DNA of 64,000 bases, from NCBI RefSeq assembly GCF_003391095.1, contig NZ_CP031447.1, positions 1,984,001-2,048,000 of the forward strand. Direction: 5' to 3'. Position 1 is the first letter of the stretch. The number at the start of each line of letters is the position of its first letter. Position numbers and translations under genes: made by a program. This DNA is from Austwickia chelonae (GTDB lineage: Bacteria > Actinomycetota > Actinomycetes > Actinomycetales > Dermatophilaceae). This document shows, piece by piece, positions 27,226-35,894 of this stretch. The notes beneath the pieces are model-generated. The model saw only the letters and a list, made by a program, of their open reading frames with translations, made no database searches and was not told the origin of the DNA.

Positions 27226-27285
27226 TCAACGAGCAGCGGGGGTCCACCACCAGGTGCGGCGGCCGGTGTGCGTTGCGTGTGTCAT
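27226..27285 (-). CDS. Trp-rich leader peptide (attenuator type)
   Basis: 19-codon ORF MTHATHTGRRTWWWTPAAR with AAGGAG 7 bases before its ATG. Three consecutive TGG codons near the end, followed by Thr and a PAA ending, closely resemble the trp leader peptides of Streptomyces and corynebacteria (which have NWWWT followed by a PAA ending). An intrinsic terminator follows at 27136-27164, the classic arrangement for ribosome-stalling attenuation by tryptophan. The gene downstream is, unexpectedly, the membrane HD-GYP gene and not a trp gene. What is seen: ORF, site, Trp codons and hairpin. Regulation itself is inferred. Confidence 0.75.
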   Translation of the reverse strand: MTHATHTGRRTWWWTPAAR

Positions 27286-27337
27286 GGTCTATCTCCTTGC
27301 CCCCGGGGCTGACGGGGTCGAATGAAGGGGATTATTC

Positions 27338-27457
27338 ATGCTTGCGTATGGCTGGGGTCCGTGCGACCGCTGCGCAAAGTTCTTCGCACGAAAGAACTTC
27401 CAAGAGCGGCTGGCCCCTTCTTGCCACAACTCAATATTGACACTCTTCCGCCCTTGA
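27338..27457 (+). CDS. Candidate small cysteine-containing protein
   Basis: 39-residue ORF starting MLAYGWGPCDRCAKFF and ending SCHNSILTLFRP, with AAGGGG 8 bases before its ATG. The CDRC pair and SCH could bind a metal, but there is only one full pair. It is divergent from the Trp leader peptide (52 bases between starts). Within it lies an 8-bp inverted repeat (AAGTTCTT/AAGAACTT, 27377-27399). I do not recognise a family; it may be a microprotein or a gene remnant. Confidence 0.3.
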   Translation: MLAYGWGPCDRCAKFFARKNFQERLAPSCHNSILTLFRP

Positions 27458-27741
27458 GTCGACCACATATTCGAATTCGCCAATAAGTCAGACTAAAGAT
27501 CGCCGCAGGAGTACCGAAGAGATTTATTCTCTCAACAATTGTCCAGAACGCACGTCCAAGAATCGCATCCCGGTTGATTCTTCCCGGCACAGGAAAAACG
27601 TACGCCTGCTGTCCCCCACTCCGACCTGGCAGCTTGGCCCAGGTCATATGCGACACTAGGTCGACGTATGTTCGCCCACCCGGCCGTCCTGAGCCGGGCA
27701 CGGAGGACGACGAGCACCACCACGACGAGGAGACGAGCACC
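27458..27741. other. Intergenic, AT-rich, upstream of bL37
   Basis: About 280 bases, unusually AT-rich between 27430 and 27560. It ends in the bL37 ribosome-binding site (GAGGAG 10 bases before the ATG at 27742). No convincing ORF or hairpin seen. Confidence 0.4.
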
Positions 27742-27816
27742 ATGAGCAAGCGCGCCCGCAAACGTCGCGACCGCAAGAAGAACAAGGCGAACCACGGCCG
27801 CAAGCCCAACGCCTGA
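27742..27816 (+). CDS. Ribosomal protein bL37 (24 residues)
   Basis: MSKRARKRRDRKKNKANHGRKPNA: an extremely basic 24-residue protein matching the actinobacterial large-subunit protein bL37 first seen in mycobacterial ribosome structures (similar KRGRKKRDRK... core and ANHGKRPN end, from memory). Start ATG 27742 has GAGGAG upstream, and a bidirectional terminator follows the stop. Location next to the sigR/sigH-rsrA pair is the same as in mycobacteria. Too short for ordinary gene callers, hence easily missed. Confidence 0.88.
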   Translation: MSKRARKRRDRKKNKANHGRKPNA

Positions 27817-27830
27817 ACCGCTCTTGCACA

Positions 27831-27871
27831 CGAGGAGGGGCTCCCCCCGGATCGGGTGGAGCCCCTCCTCG
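27831..27871. terminator. Bidirectional terminator between bL37 and rsrA
   Basis: 14-bp perfect stem CGAGGAGGGGCTCC (27831-27844) with GGAGCCCCTCCTCG (27858-27871), loop 13 bases, located between the convergent bL37 and rsrA genes. Confidence 0.8.
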
Positions 27872-27886
27872 CATTTCATGTCGGGC

Positions 27887-28195
27887 TCAGCGCTCCGTAC
27901 GCTCCACACGCACGCTCGTGATCCGCGTCATGATCGACATCCGCAAAGCTTGAGGAGCGGCCTCCCCCTGGCAGGACCGACGGATCAAAGCCTTCAGCAG
28001 GACATCCCGCTCGTAGGCGCTCATGCACTCCCCGCAGTCGTCCAGGTGCGCCCTGACCCGCTCGCACTCCTCAGGTGTCATCTCCTTGTCGATGTACTCG
28101 AACACCCGCAACAGCACCTCCGAACAGTCGGCATGACCGCGGTGCGCCCCACTCTGTTCCCGGGATGGCCCCGAACCCTGCGCGAACACGCTCAT
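27887..28195 (-). CDS. rsrA: RsrA-type zinc anti-sigma factor
   Basis: 102-residue redox-sensing anti-sigma factor that binds SigR under reducing conditions and releases it when its thiols are oxidised. Zinc/redox ligands are visible: H21, C24, and the ZAS signature H50-x3-C54-x2-C57 (HLDDCGEC), with an extra C44. Its ATG overlaps the sigR stop (ATGA), giving coupled translation and a fixed ratio. Together with mycothione reductase it points to a mycothiol-based oxidative-stress network. Confidence 0.92.
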   Translation of the reverse strand: MSVFAQGSGPSREQSGAHRGHADCSEVLLRVFEYIDKEMTPEECERVRAHLDDCGECMSAYERDVLLKALIRRSCQGEAAPQALRMSIMTRITSVRVERTER

Positions 28196-28860
28196 ACCTC
28201 GCTCCCCAGGAAGCCCCGTTCGCGGGCGTAATCCGTGAGGAGCTCCCGCAACTGCCGCCGCCCCCGGTGCAACCGCGACATCACCGTCCCGATCGGGGTC
28301 TCCATGATGTCGGCGATCTCCTTGTAGGAGAACCCCTCGACATCGGCCAGGTAGACCGCCAGGCGGAAATCCTCACCGATCGTGGCGAGGGCCCGCTTCA
28401 CATCGGTGTCCGGCAGGTGGTCCAAGGCCTCCATCTCAGCGCTGCGTAACCCCCTCGACGTATGGGACTCCGCGCGCGCCAACTGGTAGTCCTGCACTTC
28501 GGCAGCATCGGATTCCAGCGGCTGGCGTTGTTTCTTCCGGTAGGTGTTGATGTAGGTGTTCGTGAGGATCCGGTACAGCCAGGCCTTCACGTTGGTGCCC
28601 GGCTTGTACTGGTGGAAGGCCGCGAAAGCCTTCGCATAGGTCTCCTGGACGAGGTCCTCGGCGTCGGCCGGGTTGCGCGTGGTCCGCAAGGCGGCCGAGT
28701 ACAGCTGGTCGAGATAAGGCATGGCCTCCCGCTCGAACCGCTCTGCTCGCTCAGCAGTGGTTTCCTTCGCCACGTCCACAGCATCGGCTGCTGCGCCGAG
28801 ACCGCCAGGACCCGTCGCCGTCGACGCCGGACCACCGGCAACTTGTGTCGTGTCATTCAT
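28192..28860 (-). CDS. sigR: SigR/SigH-type ECF sigma factor
   Basis: 222-residue ECF sigma factor for the thiol-oxidative and heat-stress regulon. I start at ATG 28860; a start at 28953 lies upstream of the predicted promoter. Region 2 is at about 50-115 ([32 protein letters not shown]) and region 4 at about 160-215 ([32 protein letters not shown]), shown here in parts only. Paired with rsrA by a 4-base overlap. A SigR-type promoter lies directly upstream, consistent with autoregulation. Confidence 0.92.
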   Translation of the reverse strand: MNDTTQVAGGPASTATGPGGLGAAADAVDVAKETTAERAERFEREAMPYLDQLYSAALRTTRNPADAEDLVQETYAKAFAAFHQYKPGTNVKAWLYRILTNTYINTYRKKQRQPLESDAAEVQDYQLARAESHTSRGLRSAEMEALDHLPDTDVKRALATIGEDFRLAVYLADVEGFSYKEIADIMETPIGTVMSRLHRGRRQLRELLTDYARERGFLGSEV

Positions 28861-28870
28861 CGCTGTCCAG

Positions 28871-28900
28871 CGTAACGGGGTATTCGTCGGTCCACTTCCC
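28871..28900 (-). promoter_or_regulatory. SigR-type promoter of sigR
   Basis: GGGAAG at 28900-28895 and GTTACG at 28876-28871 with an 18-base spacer match the SigR/SigH consensus (GGAAT, 18-19 bases, GTT). The -10 element ends only 10 bases before the sigR ATG, so the transcript would have an extremely short or no leader. The rest of the 333-bp divergent region (to doxX at 29194) shows nothing else recognisable. Confidence 0.7.
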
Positions 28901-29193
28901 GACCCGGACAGGAGAGCGGGTGAATCAGGAAGACCCGCATGCGAAAGAAACACCGATGCTCCTCACCAGATTGACCGTCGGCCTGGGAGGAGAACACCGA
29001 CCGGACGCTCGACATTCCCACCGATGCGGGCCACCACGAGAAGCTCACCTTCCGCGACGACCATGACGCTTCGACGTCCGGGGCCATTGACACGGTTGCA
29101 GCCCGCTCTCCGGCCGATACGGTAGGTGGCAGAGCGGCACCCGCATCGTCGCGGGCACGCCGTCCGCACCATCCGACATCGTCAGGAGGAGCC

Positions 29194-29685
29194 ATGACAC
29201 TGGTACGCCGCGTCGCCCGGCCTGCTTTGGCAGCGATCTTCGTCACAGGTGGTATCGACGCTCTGCGGAACCCCGGGACGCGTAGCGAACTCGCCCGGCC
29301 AGTGGTCGAGACCCTGTCCGGTCTCACCGGGCTGCCCAATGACCCGGCCCTGATGGTGCGCGTCAACGGAGCCATCATGGCCATCGCGGGGCTGGCTCTG
29401 GCCACCGGCCGGATGCCCCGAGCCGCAGGCGGCCTGCTCGCTGCCTCACTCATCCCGACGACCTATGCGGCCCACGCCTTCTGGAAGGAAGAAGATCCCG
29501 CCACCCGTAGACAACAGAGCCTGCATTTCCAGAAGAACCTCGGCTTGCTCGGCGGCGTGCTCCTCGCCGCCGTCGACACCTCCGGAAAACCCGGACTGGT
29601 GTGGAGAGCCCGCCAAGCGGCCCGGTCCGCGAAACGAGAAGCCCGGCTGGCCGCCGCCGAAGCCAAACTCAAAGTCACCCATTGA
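29194..29685 (+). CDS. DoxX family membrane protein
   Basis: 163-residue integral membrane protein with four hydrophobic segments (about 8-22, 55-72, 80-95 and 115-128), beginning with the DoxX pattern [23 protein letters not shown]. The C-terminus is a basic/Ala helix. DoxX proteins are linked to thiol and oxidative stress (in mycobacteria a DoxX works with SodA and SseA), and this one is divergent from sigR, so it may respond to the same stress; that link is inferred. aroA follows after 10 bases. Confidence 0.85.
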   Translation: MTLVRRVARPALAAIFVTGGIDALRNPGTRSELARPVVETLSGLTGLPNDPALMVRVNGAIMAIAGLALATGRMPRAAGGLLAASLIPTTYAAHAFWKEEDPATRRQQSLHFQKNLGLLGGVLLAAVDTSGKPGLVWRARQAARSAKREARLAAAEAKLKVTH

Positions 29686-29695
29686 GGAAACCGTC

Positions 29696-31180
29696 GTGAC
29701 AGACCCTTCTTTCAGACCCTCGTCCTGTGACGCCGACATCCTGGCCCGCCAGGTCGGCGTCACAGGCGCCTTCGAACCCACCGGAACAGCGAGCACACGT
29801 CTGACGCATGCTCCCACCGGATGGTCGGCACCTCATTCCCCTACGCCGGTCGATGCCCAGGTGAGCCTGCCCGGCAGTAAATCCCTCACCAACCGTTATC
29901 TGGTTCTGGCAGCACTGGCCGGGTCCGAGTCCCGCTTACGTCGCCCGCTGCGCAGCCGGGACACCTTACTGATGGCCGAGGCACTGCGGTCCCTCGGCGC
30001 CCGGATCGAGGACCTGGGCGGCGAGGACACGGAAAACGCCGACTGGCTGGTCACCCCCGGACCGCTCCGTGGCAGCGCCCACGTGGACTGCGGCCTCGCC
30101 GGCACCATCATGCGTTTCCTACCTCCGGTGGCGGCGCTCGCCAACGGCCCGGTGCACTTCGACGGTGACACCCAGGCCCACGGCCGTCCGATGGGTCCGG
30201 GGCTACGCGCGCTGCGCGACCTCGGGGTGTCCGTCGAGGGGGATTCGCTCCCCTTCACCATCGGCGGCCTCGGCGCGGTCAACGGTGGCCGGGTCGTTCT
30301 GGACGCTTCCAGCAGCTCCCAGTTCGTCTCCGGGCTGCTCCTGGCCGGGGCTTGTTTCGACCACGGGCTCACCGTCGTCCATGACGGCCCCCCGCTGCCT
30401 TCGGTACCGCACATCTCGATGACTGTCGAAGTCCTGCGGGATGCCGGCGTCGACGTCGACGACTCGACTCCCCACCAGTGGCGGGTCGAACCCACCGAGA
30501 TCCATGCCTTGGACGTCCAGGTCGAACCGGACCTGTCCAATGCTGCAGCCTTCCTCGCCGCCGCGATGGTCACCCGAGGCCGGGTCGAGATCCCGGGGTG
30601 GCCCCGACACACCACCCAGGCCGGGGACACCATCCGGGAGATCTTCGCGGCCATGGGCGGAGAGGTCGACCTCGGCCGGGACTCCTTGGTCGTCACCGGG
30701 CCGGAGCATCCGCTCGGCGTCGACCTCGACCTGCACGACGTCGGCGAGCTGACTCCGGTGGTCGCCGCAGTCGCGGCTCTCGCCTCGACGCCCTCGACGC
30801 TGCGCGGGATCGCCCACCTGCGGGGGCATGAGACCGACCGGTTGGCTGCCCTGGCTGCGGAGATCGGCGCGCTGGGCGGGCAGGTCGACATCCTCGAGGA
30901 CGGCTTGTCCATCACGCCCCGGCCACTACGTGGAGCCCGGCTACGCACTTACGCCGACCACCGTATGGTCATGGCCGGAGCCGTGCTGGGCCTGGCGGTA
31001 CCCGGCGTCGTCCTCGACGATGTCGCGACCGTCGCGAAGACCATGCCGGACTTCCCTCAGCGGTGGGCCCAGATGGTCGGCAGCGATACCGCGAGCCCGA
31101 ATGCGAGTTCCTCGTCAGAACAGCCCTCCGGACTCCGGCACGATTCCCTTGCCGTTCCCGGCAGCAGACAGGAGCTTTGA
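29696..31180 (+). CDS. aroA: 5-enolpyruvylshikimate-3-phosphate synthase
   Basis: Sixth step of the shikimate pathway: transfers enolpyruvyl from PEP to shikimate-3-phosphate. 494 residues from the GTG at 29696 (GAGGAAA upstream). Motifs: [49 protein letters not shown], and the C-terminal [16 protein letters not shown]. There is a roughly 45-residue N-terminal extension before the first conserved strand and a Ser-rich tail. rsgA begins in the stop codon of this gene (TGATG). The sigR-aroA-rsgA neighbourhood is common in Actinobacteria. Confidence 0.94.
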   Translation: MTDPSFRPSSCDADILARQVGVTGAFEPTGTASTRLTHAPTGWSAPHSPTPVDAQVSLPGSKSLTNRYLVLAALAGSESRLRRPLRSRDTLLMAEALRSLGARIEDLGGEDTENADWLVTPGPLRGSAHVDCGLAGTIMRFLPPVAALANGPVHFDGDTQAHGRPMGPGLRALRDLGVSVEGDSLPFTIGGLGAVNGGRVVLDASSSSQFVSGLLLAGACFDHGLTVVHDGPPLPSVPHISMTVEVLRDAGVDVDDSTPHQWRVEPTEIHALDVQVEPDLSNAAAFLAAAMVTRGRVEIPGWPRHTTQAGDTIREIFAAMGGEVDLGRDSLVVTGPEHPLGVDLDLHDVGELTPVVAAVAALASTPSTLRGIAHLRGHETDRLAALAAEIGALGGQVDILEDGLSITPRPLRGARLRTYADHRMVMAGAVLGLAVPGVVLDDVATVAKTMPDFPQRWAQMVGSDTASPNASSSSEQPSGLRHDSLAVPGSRQEL

Positions 31181-32211
31181 TGGCGCGCGGCGCCGATCGG
31201 TACGAACACTACGAGGACCGGGTACGTTCTCGGCCGAACCGTCGAGGATCTCGCCCACGCACCAAGGACCGTCCCCGTCATGCGGACGCCGTCCTGGGAC
31301 GGGTCGTCGCCATCGACCGCGGTCGATACACCACCCTGGTCGAAGAACGCTTGGTCATGGCGATGAAAGCCCGAGAGCTGGGGCGTAAGAGCGTGGTCGT
31401 GGGTGACGAGGTCGGTCTGGTCGGCGACATCTCCGGGTCGCCGGATGCCCTGGCCCGGATCGTCCGGGTGCAGGAACGTCGCAGTGTCTTGCGCCGGACC
31501 GCCGATGACACCGACCCGGTCGAGCGGGTCATCGTGGCGAATGCGGACCAGCTGGCGATCGTGACCGCCTTGGCCGATCCGGAGCCGCGCCCCCGGATGG
31601 TCGACCGTTGCCTGGTGGCCGCCTACGACGCGGGTCTGGATCCTCTGCTGGTCCTCACCAAGTCGGATCTGGCTGATCCTGCGGATTTCCTGGCCCGGTA
31701 TTCAGAGCTGGGTGTGCGAGCGGTGGTGACCTGCCTCGACGAGGAGACTGCCGGCACGGTGAACGGCGCCGAAGGTGTCCTCCACCATCTGGTGGACCGG
31801 GTCACGGTGATGGTGGGACATTCCGGCGTAGGTAAATCGACGCTGGTGAATGCCCTGGTGCCAGGGGCCGGGCGGGCCACGGGTCAGGTCAACGATGTCA
31901 CCGGCCGGGGGCGACACACCTCGACCTCAGCAGTCGCTCTGGCACTGCCCGAAGGCGGGTGGGTCATCGACACACCCGGAGTGCGTTCCTTCGGGTTGGC
32001 GCATGTGCCACTTGCCGAGATCGTCGGTTTCTTCGACGACCTGGCTCCGGGCACCGAGGGCTGCCCCCGCGGCTGTTCGCACGACGAGACGGAGTGTGGT
32101 TTGGACGTCTTCGTCGCCGACGGTGGCGCCGGGGACGGGGGCTCGGCCAGATTGGACTCGTTACGGCGGCTGCTCCGCGCCCGTTCCGGGGAGTCCGACC
32201 GGGACGACTGA
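31180..32211 (+). CDS. rsgA: RsgA ribosome small-subunit-dependent GTPase
   Basis: Circularly permuted GTPase assisting late 30S subunit assembly. 343 residues from the ATG at 31180, which overlaps the aroA stop by one base and has AGGAG upstream. OB-fold at about 30-95, then G4 (LVLTKSDLAD), G1 (GHSGVGKSTLVNAL), G2 and G3 (DTPGVRSFGL) in the permuted order, and a C-terminal zinc finger (CPRGCSHDETECGLD). Confidence 0.94.
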   Translation: MARGADRYEHYEDRVRSRPNRRGSRPRTKDRPRHADAVLGRVVAIDRGRYTTLVEERLVMAMKARELGRKSVVVGDEVGLVGDISGSPDALARIVRVQERRSVLRRTADDTDPVERVIVANADQLAIVTALADPEPRPRMVDRCLVAAYDAGLDPLLVLTKSDLADPADFLARYSELGVRAVVTCLDEETAGTVNGAEGVLHHLVDRVTVMVGHSGVGKSTLVNALVPGAGRATGQVNDVTGRGRHTSTSAVALALPEGGWVIDTPGVRSFGLAHVPLAEIVGFFDDLAPGTEGCPRGCSHDETECGLDVFVADGGAGDGGSARLDSLRRLLRARSGESDRDD

Positions 32212-32287
32212 GCCAGCACGACATCTGTTCCGGGACAGCTCTGCCCTTCTCCCCTTCCGGGCAGAGCTCCCGGTCTACCCTGAGCCG

Positions 32288-33178
32288 ATGACGAAGAGCG
32301 AGAAGAAGACCTCGACCGGTGCGTCGCCACGTGCCCCCAAGATGGACAAACGGGTGTACGAGGCCGAGCTGCTACGGCTCCAGGAACAACTCGTCGAGAT
32401 GCAGGAGTGGGTGCGCTCCTCCGGTCAGCGGCTCGTCGTCGTCTTCGAGGGCCGGGACGCAGCAGGCAAGGGCGGCGCGATCAAACGGGTCACCGAATTC
32501 CTGAATCCGCGGGTCGCTCAAGTGGTGGCCTTGCCCGCACCGACCGAGCGGCAACGCACCCAGTGGTACTTCCAACGCTATGTGGAACATCTGCCTGCCG
32601 CCGGAGAGATCCGTCTGTTCGACCGGTCCTGGTACAACCGGGGCGGGGTGGAACGGGTGATGGGCTATTGCACCGCTGACGAACACCGTCGTTTCCTGCG
32701 GCAGTGTCCGATCTTCGAGCGGATGCTCATCGAAGACGGCATCATCCTGCGTAAGTACTGGTTCAGCGTATCCGACGCCGAACAGGAACGCCGGTTCCGC
32801 AGCAGACTGACCGACCCGATGCGCCGTTGGAAGCTCTCCCCCACCGATCTGGAGTCCCTGACCAGGTGGGAGGCGTACAGCCGCGCCAAGGACGAGATGT
32901 TCGTGCACACCGATATCCCCGAAGCCCGGTGGCGGGTCGTGGAGTCGGAGGACAAGAGACGGGGACGGATCAACATGATCGCCGACCTGCTCTCCTCGGT
33001 GCCTTACGAGCCGGTGGAACGCGCCGAGCTGGCCCTGCCCGCCCGGCCTGCTTCGACCGGGTACCAGCGCACCGACCGCAGCCTGCAGTGGGAGGTGCCC
33101 GATCACGCCTCGACGGTCACCCGTGACAGCAGAACGCCGAAGGAGAGCACCCCGTATCAGGATCCCGAGGAGAGCTGA
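32288..33178 (+). CDS. ppk2: Polyphosphate kinase 2 (class I)
   Basis: Polyphosphate-dependent nucleoside-diphosphate kinase making GTP/ATP from polyphosphate. 296 residues with Walker A GRDAAGKGGAIKRV, Walker B FDRSWYNRGGVERVMGY and the lid region FRSRLTDPMRRWKLSP. A 17-residue flexible N-terminus and a Ser/Thr-rich tail flank the domain. It lies 76 bases after rsgA; ppk2 is also close to aroA-rsgA in mycobacteria. Confidence 0.93.
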   Translation: MTKSEKKTSTGASPRAPKMDKRVYEAELLRLQEQLVEMQEWVRSSGQRLVVVFEGRDAAGKGGAIKRVTEFLNPRVAQVVALPAPTERQRTQWYFQRYVEHLPAAGEIRLFDRSWYNRGGVERVMGYCTADEHRRFLRQCPIFERMLIEDGIILRKYWFSVSDAEQERRFRSRLTDPMRRWKLSPTDLESLTRWEAYSRAKDEMFVHTDIPEARWRVVESEDKRRGRINMIADLLSSVPYEPVERAELALPARPASTGYQRTDRSLQWEVPDHASTVTRDSRTPKESTPYQDPEES

Positions 33179-33199
33179 TTCCCCGGCCGCAGATCAACG

Positions 33200-33718
33200 T
33201 CACCGGGACAGCTCGTGCCACACCGCGAAGGCGCCGCTGTGCCCGACCTTCACCGTCATCCAGATCGCTCCCATCGCGATCAGGGTCGCGAAGACAGCAG
33301 TGACCACGCTTGCCGCCGGGGGAAGCAGCGGCGTCGCCGGATAGGCCTCACCTGCCCCTGCCGGTCGACGACGAGCGGCCCGCCGGGACCAGAGCGTGGC
33401 CGCCATCGGGACCAAGGCACAGACCAGGAGCAACAGCGCCACGAGCGGAAGAACCTCCCCCGCCTCGGCATGTTCGCGCACCAGGTCGCTCCGAGGAACC
33501 CGACGCTCGAGTTTCTCCCCGCTCTCCTTGGCGGCCACGGTCAGTCCCACGACGACCAGGTCCAAGAGGACCACCGGGAACGACCAAGCGACCCATCTGC
33601 CCGGACGCCACAGCAGCACCGCCGTGGCCACAGCAGCCAGGGGGAGCAGGACGACGACCCCATGGACCAGCAACGGGTGCGCGGGTAACCCTGCGATCGA
33701 ATCGAACATGGCATCCAT
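33200..33718 (-). CDS. DUF2231 four-helix membrane protein
   Basis: 172-residue protein from the ATG at 33718 with the DUF2231 opening (FDSIAGLPAHPLLVHGVVVLLPLAAV) and four hydrophobic segments (about 17-36, 45-62, 92-112, 135-158). Members are small membrane proteins with a conserved His at the start of helix 1 and are sometimes haem-related; no function is established. An overlapping longer frame upstream lies antisense to hisN and is not real. Convergent with ppk2. Confidence 0.82.
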   Translation of the reverse strand: MDAMFDSIAGLPAHPLLVHGVVVLLPLAAVATAVLLWRPGRWVAWSFPVVLLDLVVVGLTVAAKESGEKLERRVPRSDLVREHAEAGEVLPLVALLLLVCALVPMAATLWSRRAARRRPAGAGEAYPATPLLPPAASVVTAVFATLIAMGAIWMTVKVGHSGAFAVWHELSR

Positions 33719-33787
33719 ACTGCTCAAAATCCGCACACGACCACCCGAATCACGTTCCAACACGCCGGACGGGATACGTTGGTGGAC

Positions 33788-34579
33788 ATGCCGACGTACG
33801 ACGACGACCTGCGCCTCGCCCATGTTCTGGCCGACGCCGCCGAACGGGTCACCATGGAACGATTCAAGGCCGCCGACCTCCACGTCGACACCAAACCCGA
33901 TCTCACCCCGGTCAGCGACGCCGACCGGGCCGCAGAAGAGCTCATCCGCAACCAGCTCGGACGCACCCGCCCCCGGGACAGCGTCCTGGGTGAGGAGTTC
34001 GGCGAGACCGGCACTTCCCCCCGTCGATGGGTCATCGACCCCATCGACGGCACCAAGAACTTCGTCCGCGGGGTTCCCGTCTGGGCGACGCTCATCGCAC
34101 TCGTCGACGACGACGACCCTGTCGTCGGCCTCGTCGCAGCCCCGGCGCTCAACCGTCGCTGGTGGGCGGCGAAAGGGACCGGGGCGCGCACCGGGCGGAG
34201 CCTGTTCAGCTCCACTCCCCTTGCGGTGAGCGGCGTGCAAAGGGTCGAGGATGCTTCCCTGTCGTACTCCAGCCTCACCGGATGGCGGACGAGCGGACGC
34301 CAGGAAGGCTTCCTCGGTCTCGCCGAGACCTGTTGGCGGACCCGGGCCTACGGCGACTTCTGGTCGTACATGCTCGTCGCCGAAGGCGCCTGTGACATCG
34401 CTTGCGAACCCGAGCTCGAGCTGTACGACATGGCTGCCCTTGCGCCCATCGTGACGGAGGCCGGTGGCCTGTTCACCTCGTTGGAAGGCACGCCCGGCCC
34501 GTGGGGACCCGGTGCGGTCGCCAGCAACGGGCCCCTGCACGACGAGGTCCTCGCCCGGTTGGCTGTTCCGGCCAGCTGA
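33788..34579 (+). CDS. hisN: HisN-type histidinol-phosphatase (inositol monophosphatase family)
   Basis: 263-residue Mg-dependent phosphatase. Metal-binding motifs: GEEFGE (E-E), IDPIDGTKNFVRG (DPxDGTxNF) and the C-terminal ELYDMAALAPIVTEAGG (the WDxAA-type motif with Tyr-Asp). The FVRG form after DGTKN is typical of actinobacterial histidinol-phosphatases, the penultimate step of histidine synthesis. Start ATG 33788 is preferred; GTG 33782 is possible. Other IMPase substrates cannot be excluded. Confidence 0.85.
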   Translation: MPTYDDDLRLAHVLADAAERVTMERFKAADLHVDTKPDLTPVSDADRAAEELIRNQLGRTRPRDSVLGEEFGETGTSPRRWVIDPIDGTKNFVRGVPVWATLIALVDDDDPVVGLVAAPALNRRWWAAKGTGARTGRSLFSSTPLAVSGVQRVEDASLSYSSLTGWRTSGRQEGFLGLAETCWRTRAYGDFWSYMLVAEGACDIACEPELELYDMAALAPIVTEAGGLFTSLEGTPGPWGPGAVASNGPLHDEVLARLAVPAS

Positions 34580-34603
34580 CCGGAGCAGCCTCCTCGGGGG
34601 CGT

Positions 34604-35824
34604 TCAGGCCCGTTTCGTCTCCAGGAACTCACTGATCCGTTCGATCGCTTCGGCCAGCATCTCCACCGCGGGCAGGGTGACCAGGCGGAAGTGGTCGGGA
34701 GCGAACCAGTTGAAGCCGGTACCGTGGGTCACCAGGATCTTCTTGGCCCGCAGCATCTCGATCACGAAGGCTTCGTCGTCGTCGATCCGGTAGACCTGCG
34801 GGTCCAACCGGGGGAAGCAGTACAGCGCCCCGCGCGGCTCGACGCAGGAGACGCCAGGGATCTCGTTCAGCATCCGCGAGGCGAGCTTCGCCTGTTCGTA
34901 GAACCGTCCGCCGGGGACGATCAACTCGTTGATCGACTGGTAGCCGCCCAGTGCGGTCTGAATGGCGTGCTGGGCCGGCACATTCGCGCACATACGCATG
35001 TTGGCCAGGAGGTTCAGACCCTCCAGGTAGTCCTCGGCCAGATCCTTCGGCCCGGTGACCACGACCCACCCGGATCGATAACCGCACACCCGGTAAGCCT
35101 TCGAGAGACCGCTGAAGGTCAGGCAGAGCACGTCCTCACCGGCGTACCGGGCAGTGTGATGGTGCACCGCATCGTCGAAGAGGATCTTCTCGTAGATCTC
35201 GTCGCTCAGGACGACCAGGTCATGACGTCGCGCGATGTCGACCAGGCCTTTCACGGTATCTTCGCTGTACACCGCCCCGGTCGGGTTGTTCGGGTTGATG
35301 ATGACCAGGGCGTGGGTGTTCTCGGTGATCTTCGCCTCGATATCGGCCAGATCCGGGTTCCACCCGTTGGTTTCGTCGCAGCGGTAGTGCACCGGGGTGC
35401 CCCCGGACAGGCTGACCGCGGCCGTCCACAGCGGATAGTCCGGCGCCGGGACGAGGATCTCGTTGCCATCGTCCACGAAGGCTTGCAGGACCATCGTGAT
35501 CAGCTCGGACACACCGTTCCCGATGAAGACGTCATCGACCCCGACCGCGGTGAGCCCCTTGTCCTGGTAGTACTGGGCCACTGCGGTACGAGCCGAGTAG
35601 ATCCCCCGGCCGTCGCTGTATCCCTGCGCCTGCGGCAGGTGGTGGATCATATCGGCCAGGACGGCATCCGGTGCCTCGAAACCGAACGGTGCCGGGTTGC
35701 CGATGTTCAACTTCAGGATGGTGTGGCCTTCGGCCTCGAGTCGCTGCGCCTCGGTGAGGATCGGGCCCCTCACGTCGTAACGGACATGCTGCAACTTCTT
35801 GCTCTGGCGGATCCGACGCGTCAT
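34604..35824 (-). CDS. Alanine-type PLP aminotransferase (AlaA-like)
   Basis: 406-residue fold-type I aminotransferase. PLP lysine K242 in TFSGLSKAYRVCGYRSGW; other motifs are NIGNPAPFGFEAP, NPNNPTGAVYS and the substrate-binding Arg in PDHFRLVTLP. The N-terminal RRIRQSKKLQHVRYDVRGPI is characteristic of AlaA, the glutamate-pyruvate aminotransferase of bacteria, found in M. tuberculosis as Rv0337c. Stands alone between hisN (convergent) and the M16 genes. Confidence 0.87.
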   Translation of the reverse strand: MTRRIRQSKKLQHVRYDVRGPILTEAQRLEAEGHTILKLNIGNPAPFGFEAPDAVLADMIHHLPQAQGYSDGRGIYSARTAVAQYYQDKGLTAVGVDDVFIGNGVSELITMVLQAFVDDGNEILVPAPDYPLWTAAVSLSGGTPVHYRCDETNGWNPDLADIEAKITENTHALVIINPNNPTGAVYSEDTVKGLVDIARRHDLVVLSDEIYEKILFDDAVHHHTARYAGEDVLCLTFSGLSKAYRVCGYRSGWVVVTGPKDLAEDYLEGLNLLANMRMCANVPAQHAIQTALGGYQSINELIVPGGRFYEQAKLASRMLNEIPGVSCVEPRGALYCFPRLDPQVYRIDDDEAFVIEMLRAKKILVTHGTGFNWFAPDHFRLVTLPAVEMLAEAIERISEFLETKRA

Positions 35825-35894
35825 ACCGGGCAGTCTTTCATCCCCGTGCCTTGTCGATTCACCCCAGATCCACCCCGGAACCGCAGGAACCGGA

